NCBI GenBank assembly: GCA_023151255.1
Contig: JAKLJG010000012.1
Span: forward strand, 1-64,000
DNA length: 64,000 bases
Reading direction: 5' to 3'
Origin: Cyclobacteriaceae bacterium
Lineage (GTDB): Bacteria; Bacteroidota; Bacteroidia; Cytophagales; Cyclobacteriaceae
Part shown: piece by piece, positions 60,025-64,000 of the stretch
Position numbering within the stretch: position 1 is the first letter of the stretch
Layout of the letters: every line of letters begins with the position of its first letter
The notes under the pieces: generated by a model
The model's database searches: none
The model's input: only the letters and a program-made list of their open reading frames with translations
Told to the model about the DNA's origin: nothing
Translations under genes and position numbers: made by a program

Positions 60025-60687
60025 TTAGTTTTTCTTTTCTTTTTTGTCATCCAGGAAGTTTAACGCAAACAGTTCGTTTTTCCTGTTGCGCAGGTCGCCC
60101 AGTATATCCTCGTTGCCGAGGTTATGAGCCAGACCTGCCAGCTTTTGTAAACGAGATGATTTTTTATGCTCCGGGGTTGCGTGAATTTCTTCCGGCTTTA
60201 CTAAATATTTTGAATGGACTTCTTCGGCTGTCAGCACAATAACCATTCCGGTGGCCGGTTGTTCAATTATTTCTTCGCTGCTTGGAGTTGGCGTGCTGAA
60301 TTCATTTAATTCCACAGGAAGTTCAACAACAGCCATAGGTTGTAACGCCTTGGCGGGAGGCTCCGGTAACTTTTTCTTTCGCGCTGATTGTGTAACCTCG
60401 TGTACAACCGGATCAGCACCTGAATATATTTTTGCTGTGATTTCGGCTGAATTAGTTTTTGGCTCATCAGTTTGTTGTGCAATAACCGGATCTTCTGTGA
60501 CGATAAAATTTATCAGCAGCAACGATGCTACTGCAAATAAGGCAAAGCCTGCGGCAATTTTCAGCCATAACTTTTGGTGGATGGACTTGTTTAATCCTGA
60601 TTCTATTCGTGACCAAGCCTTTTGTGCAGGTGGTATGGCGTGGTGCCCAAGTTTTGATTTAAATAACGAATCAATTTGCTGATTCAT
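60025..60687 (-). CDS. Predicted anti-sigma factor with one membrane helix
   Basis: 220 residues: cytoplasmic head of about 40 residues (QQIDSLFKSKLGHHAIPPAQ, KAWSRIESGLNKSIHQKLWL), one helix (about 44-63) and a periplasmic tail with a Pro/Glu-rich stretch. The head has the length and helical look of an anti-sigma domain but lacks the ZAS zinc motif. It overlaps the sigma gene by 17 bases, and the barrel gene follows: a typical sigma/anti-sigma order. Unproven by sequence alone. Confidence 0.65.
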   Translation of the reverse strand: MNQQIDSLFKSKLGHHAIPPAQKAWSRIESGLNKSIHQKLWLKIAAGFALFAVASLLLINFIVTEDPVIAQQTDEPKTNSAEITAKIYSGADPVVHEVTQSARKKKLPEPPAKALQPMAVVELPVELNEFSTPTPSSEEIIEQPATGMVIVLTAEEVHSKYLVKPEEIHATPEHKKSSRLQKLAGLAHNLGNEDILGDLRNRKNELFALNFLDDKKEKKN

Positions 60688-61255
60688 GGCGATGTTGGTT
60701 ATGGTTAAGGCCTTCCGTATCGGCCAGTAATTTTTGCAGGTATGTGCGTGCCCGGCTCAACTGCGACTTTGACGTGTTTTCGCTGATACCCAGTTGCTCG
60801 GCAATTTCCTTATGGGAGTACCCATCAATTGCGTACATGTTAAAAACGATTCGATACCCGGTGGGTAACTGCTTGATTATTCGTAGCAGGTCCTCTGCTT
60901 CCAGGTGATCGCTCAGCGTGTGGTAGTCCGGTTCGCGGTCGGCTGCCTCCAAATCAGTTTCAAGGAACATCGACCGGTTTCTGCGTAAAAAGGTGAGTGC
61001 CTCATTTACAACTACCTTGCGAACCCAGCCTTCAAAACTTCCTTCGCCTTTATATTGTTCAATGCGTTCAAAAATTTTTGTAAAGGCAGTTACCAGCACG
61101 TCTTCGGCATCCATGCTATCCTTAACATAGCGATAGCACAAGGCGTACATTTTAGCTGAATAAAGGTTATAAAGGGATTGCTGGGCGCTCCGCTCGCGCC
61201 TGATGCACCCCTTAATCAGTTGTTCTTCCTGTGCCCGGTAAATGGTAAACTCCAT
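60671..61255 (-). CDS. ECF RNA polymerase sigma factor
   Basis: 194 residues from the ATG at 61253-61255. Region 2: LYNLYSAKMYALCYRYVKDS, MDAEDVLVTAFTKIFERIEQ and FEGWVRKVVVNEALTFLRRN (about 30-90). Region 4: LPTGYRIVFNMYAIDGYSHK and EIAEQLGISENTSKSQLSRA (about 125-170). The first region begins after about 20 residues. It likely controls the following genes, including its own anti-sigma and an outer-membrane barrel. A weak TAATTTTA box lies some 60 bases upstream. Confidence 0.88.
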   Translation of the reverse strand: MEFTIYRAQEEQLIKGCIRRERSAQQSLYNLYSAKMYALCYRYVKDSMDAEDVLVTAFTKIFERIEQYKGEGSFEGWVRKVVVNEALTFLRRNRSMFLETDLEAADREPDYHTLSDHLEAEDLLRIIKQLPTGYRIVFNMYAIDGYSHKEIAEQLGISENTSKSQLSRARTYLQKLLADTEGLNHNQHRHESAN

Positions 61256-61377
61256 TATGCAGTTCGTTGGTAAGATGCGCCCGGGCACCCATAGGTTGCA
61301 CGGCTTGTAAAATTAAGTGCAAAGGCGCGTTTTTACCTTATCCAGGTGGTAAAACGAATTATCCGGAACCGGGTTGG

Positions 61378-61434
61378 CTATGCCTGCGCCACCAGCCACC
61401 CGACAATCAGAATAAGAAGGATGATGATAACCAT
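61378..61434 (-). CDS. Possible 18-residue membrane peptide
   Basis: ATG (61432-61434) to TAG (61378-61380): MVIIILLILIVGWLVAQA, entirely hydrophobic, three bases after the PspC gene stop. It is the right kind of small one-helix peptide, but an 18-codon frame is not enough evidence by itself. Confidence 0.25.
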   Translation of the reverse strand: MVIIILLILIVGWLVAQA

Positions 61435-61436
61435 TG

Positions 61437-63791
61437 TTAGTCCTTTACTACTTCGGGATTTCCTTTATAGGTTATTTTGCTGGCTATACCCTCGTTCATT
61501 TCCAGCCTTCTGGTAACATACACCTTTGCTTTGGAGGCCCCGGATGTACGGATATCGGCATCGCGAACACGGTAATCAAATGCGCTGAGTTGCGAGGCAC
61601 CGCTGATGCGGGCATCCAGTGACGTGCCTTCTCCCTGCAGGATTAACTCAGAAGCACCGTTCAGGTTTATCCGTAGGTCACGCACGTTGGCTTCGCCCCG
61701 GACTTCAACGGCACCCGATGCATCTATTTCCAAATCGTCTTCCGTAAAATCGGTAAACCGCACTTTGCCGGCACCGCTTACCTCCAAACGTTCAAGTTCG
61801 GGCATCGTAATTCGGATGCTCAATTGCTCCAGCTTAAGCGGGTTTCGTTTCCAGTTTATACGTTTTTCATCATCGTAATCAATTATCAGCGTGCTGCCAC
61901 TGGTGTATATTTTGTATTTCTCTTTCTCGCTATCCCGGCCGGTCCATTCAACTGCATAGGTATTTCCGCGGGAAATGGCTACATCCAGCAGGCCGCTTAG
62001 TTCAAGTTCATTAAAATCCTCCAGGCCGTATTGGTCAGAAGTTGATGAGTCCTGTGGAAGTGGTGATTCTTCTGATTGGCTTTCGCAGGTTGTACACTTT
62101 AACCAGTTATCCGGTGTGATTATCCAGGTGTTACCGTTCCGGTTTTCATATTCAATATACTGCGATAGCAACCGCCAGGTGTTATCATCCAGCACAAATG
62201 GGTAATTGTATGGAATATATAATGTCATCTTTAACCGTTGAGCCCTGAACACGGCACCGTCACGGAATTGGATGTTTGAGTCAAACGTCAGAACAGAGTC
62301 CTGTTGCTGAACGGTATAGTCAATCATCTGGGCATTAGTAGCTGCTTCCTGGCGGGTTCGGCCCTGCGCTTCGAAATACTGAACCAGCTTAAGGGTTTTT
62401 CCTTCATAGCCTTTTAAGGACAGGGTGGTAACATCATAATCGTCCAGTCCGGTTTCACGGATTTTCAGCACAGCCGTTTTGCCCTGTAAATCGTAAACGG
62501 TTTCAACTTTGTGTTCACCATCTTCTTTGAAGTTCATTACAATTTTCGGTACGGTTGCGCTAAGCACCACAACCGATGACAGGAAGAAGATGAACAGGAA
62601 CCATCCGGTTGCAGCACTAAATATTATACGGTTAGCAACAACCGAAATGCCCAGCAGCAGAATAATGATGCCCGGAATCAGCGATCCGATAAAGGCCATG
62701 ACTACGGTAAACGTTGGGATGGCGCGCGAAAACTCCTCAATCGGGAAACTGATATCCTGCCAGCCCAGCAACCAGGCCGACTGGAAGGTAAACAGGCCCA
62801 GGAAGATGCCGAAGGCAACCAGTACACCGATAACCAGGCTGAGGCCGGTAAAGGCAACTACAATACCAATGGCTACACGAAGCACTTCGGCTATGGGAGT
62901 TAGTATTTTACCCAAGCCGGTAATAAGCATACCCAGCAGGCGGAAGGGGAAAAGCAGGATCTTTGTAAATACATTTTCTTCACTACGCTGAGCATCGCTT
63001 CCTTTTTTAATATTCGATTCAATATTTGAAAGGGTTACCGGTTCACCCTGCATCTGCATCTTGTCGGTAATGGATTTGGCCTCGGGTAGTGCAATCCACA
63101 TTACGATGTAGGCTACAATTCCAAGTCCACCAAATACGGTGAGGATGATAAAAAGTACGCGGACAATTACCACGTCCATTCCGAAGTAAGCCGCAATACC
63201 GGCCGAAACTCCGCCCAGCACTTTTCTTTCCGGATCGCGGAAGAGCTTTTTGGTGATTTGGGGCTCATCCAGGTCGTAGGAACCCGGAATCACTATCCAT
63301 AATACAAGGTAAACCAGTAGAATGACTCCGTAAGCAAGTGTTAAAAAAGCAAACAGCAGGCGTATCCAAACCGGGTCGACATTAAAGTAGTTACCCAGGC
63401 CGGCACAAACACCACCGAGTATTTTACGCTTTTGGTCGCGTAAAAATTTTTTGTCGGGTTGGGTTGAGTGGGCTTGGCGGTAAGCACTTTCTGTGCGGGT
63501 TTCCGCCTGGGCAAATTCCTGTTCTTCGGCTGCTTTGAAATCGTGCACACTGCCCATGGTGGCAATCAGATTCTTAACATCTTCACTGGTGATTACCTGT
63601 TTGCTTTCGCTGAGTTTGCTGAGGAAAATTTCAGCAATTCGGCTTTCGATGTCGGCCAGAATTTCGCTGCTGTCTTCATACGAGCTGAAGTACTTGTTTA
63701 CTGAGTCGAGGTATTTCTTCAGCGCTTCGTAGCCGTCTTCTTCAATGTGAAAAATGATGCCGCTGATGTTGATGCTGATATTCTTTTTCAT
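61437..63791 (-). CDS. Double PspC-domain membrane protein with DUF2807 tail
   Basis: 784 residues. The N-terminal ~100 residues (NISGIIFHIEEDGYEALKKY and MGSVHDFKAAEEQEFAQAET) form a charged soluble domain. Then two PspC domains in tandem: RKILGGVCAGLGNYFNVDPV (about 120) and RKVLGGVSAGIAAYFGMDVV (about 185), each with a helix pair, then several further membrane segments (about 290-420), and a soluble region with a Cys-containing loop. The C-terminus (about 640-784) is a beta-helix-like DUF2807 head domain with repeats ending SGAGKVRF, DASGAVEVRG, LNGASELIL, ISGASQLSAF. PspC proteins in Bacteroidota are paired with PadR regulators and linked with envelope stress; the role of the fused DUF2807 head is not known. 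Confidence 0.85.
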   Translation of the reverse strand: MKKNISINISGIIFHIEEDGYEALKKYLDSVNKYFSSYEDSSEILADIESRIAEIFLSKLSESKQVITSEDVKNLIATMGSVHDFKAAEEQEFAQAETRTESAYRQAHSTQPDKKFLRDQKRKILGGVCAGLGNYFNVDPVWIRLLFAFLTLAYGVILLVYLVLWIVIPGSYDLDEPQITKKLFRDPERKVLGGVSAGIAAYFGMDVVIVRVLFIILTVFGGLGIVAYIVMWIALPEAKSITDKMQMQGEPVTLSNIESNIKKGSDAQRSEENVFTKILLFPFRLLGMLITGLGKILTPIAEVLRVAIGIVVAFTGLSLVIGVLVAFGIFLGLFTFQSAWLLGWQDISFPIEEFSRAIPTFTVVMAFIGSLIPGIIILLLGISVVANRIIFSAATGWFLFIFFLSSVVVLSATVPKIVMNFKEDGEHKVETVYDLQGKTAVLKIRETGLDDYDVTTLSLKGYEGKTLKLVQYFEAQGRTRQEAATNAQMIDYTVQQQDSVLTFDSNIQFRDGAVFRAQRLKMTLYIPYNYPFVLDDNTWRLLSQYIEYENRNGNTWIITPDNWLKCTTCESQSEESPLPQDSSTSDQYGLEDFNELELSGLLDVAISRGNTYAVEWTGRDSEKEKYKIYTSGSTLIIDYDDEKRINWKRNPLKLEQLSIRITMPELERLEVSGAGKVRFTDFTEDDLEIDASGAVEVRGEANVRDLRINLNGASELILQGEGTSLDARISGASQLSAFDYRVRDADIRTSGASKAKVYVTRRLEMNEGIASKITYKGNPEVVKD

Positions 63792-63810
63792 AATCGGATA
63801 AATCGGATGG

Positions 63811-63999
63811 TTAGGAGGTTGCTTTTGATCGGGACGTGATCATTTCAGTGGACTGGATAACCTCATCCCAGGTTTCGGTTAGTTTTTCCAGAAATTTCAT
63901 ACCCCTGTCGGTAAGTTTATAGTATTTGCGTGGTGGGCCTGATTTTGATTCTACCCATTTGTATTCCAGCAGGCCTGCATTTTTCAGGCGGGTGAGCAG
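63811..63999 (-). CDS. PadR-family regulator, 5' end missing
   Basis: 62 C-terminal codons seen (stop TAA at 63811-63813), cut by the window end. LLTRLKNAGLLEYKWVESKS, then GPPRKYYKLTDRGMKFLEKL is the wing of the PadR winged helix (strands with the RKYYxLT motif). It lies 19 bases before the PspC/DUF2807 gene on the same strand, the common Bacteroidota pair in which PadR controls the PspC-type gene. Confidence 0.85.
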   Translation of the reverse strand: MLTRLKNAGLLEYKWVESKSGPPRKYYKLTDRGMKFLEKLTETWDEVIQSTEMITSRSKATS

Positions 64000-64000
64000 T

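Overview
The window is a piece of a Bacteroidota chromosome, most likely of the Cytophagales (Cyclobacteriaceae-like). This rests on gene content: an mraZ-rsmH-ftsL-PBP-murE-mraY-murD-ftsW-murG-murC-ftsQ-ftsA-ftsZ cluster without ddl, a PASTA-tailed PBP, a MraY with an extra loop, Na+-Nqr, many SPII lipoproteins, a DUF2807/PspC protein paired with a PadR regulator, and promoters of the Bacteroidota form TAnnTTTG with an upstream TTG. Coding density is high. I see no tRNA, rRNA, CRISPR array, insertion sequence or prophage.

Layout. 1-10.8 kb: housekeeping genes on both strands (a beta-propeller fragment, EttA, a DUF2795 protein, IspD, QueA, an FtsX/MacB-type permease, RecA, a putative aminopeptidase). 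10.8-13.4 kb: a PhoB/PhoR-like two-component pair and an RluA-type pseudouridine synthase. 13.4-16.1 kb: rplM-rpsI-rpsB-tsf with a perfect hairpin between rpsB and tsf. 16-20.6 kb: hypotheticals, a fused lipid acyltransferase of the OlsF/GlsF type, a 40-residue lipoprotein and cmk. 20.6-25.2 kb: nqrABCDE, closed by a terminator with no nqrF. 25.3-28.3 kb: a DUF502 protein, MnmA and a TlpA-like lipoprotein.

28.3-30.3 kb is the only clearly accessory stretch. It is visibly more A+T-rich in places and holds short or frameshifted ORFs, a perfect 11-bp hairpin, a toxin-tail-like ORF, a BamE-fold lipoprotein and a small XRE regulator. 30.4-46 kb is the cell-wall/division operon, expressed from a promoter whose upstream element lies inside three perfect AAAGTGGTTG repeats (candidate MraZ operators). 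46-52.8 kb: a lipoprotein, a decayed gene, KdsB, a PqqB-like metallo-hydrolase overlapping an NfeD-type membrane protease, and a LysM plus OmpA-like envelope pair.

52.8-58.4 kb links an AlkB-type alkane monooxygenase to the phenylacetyl-CoA epoxidase genes paaABCD and a TetR regulator. PaaB is a tandem-duplicated protein, and a 7-2-7 palindrome overlaps the paaB promoter. 58.5-64 kb: a membrane protein, an ECF sigma / putative anti-sigma / outer-membrane barrel operon, and the PadR/PspC-DUF2807 pair cut by the window edge.

No complete, clearly novel system stands out. The best leads are the decaying accessory island at 28.3-30.3 kb, the split nqr operon, the PaaB duplication with its operator, and the MraZ-box promoter. 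All functions are inferred by eye from sequence motifs; no database search was run.
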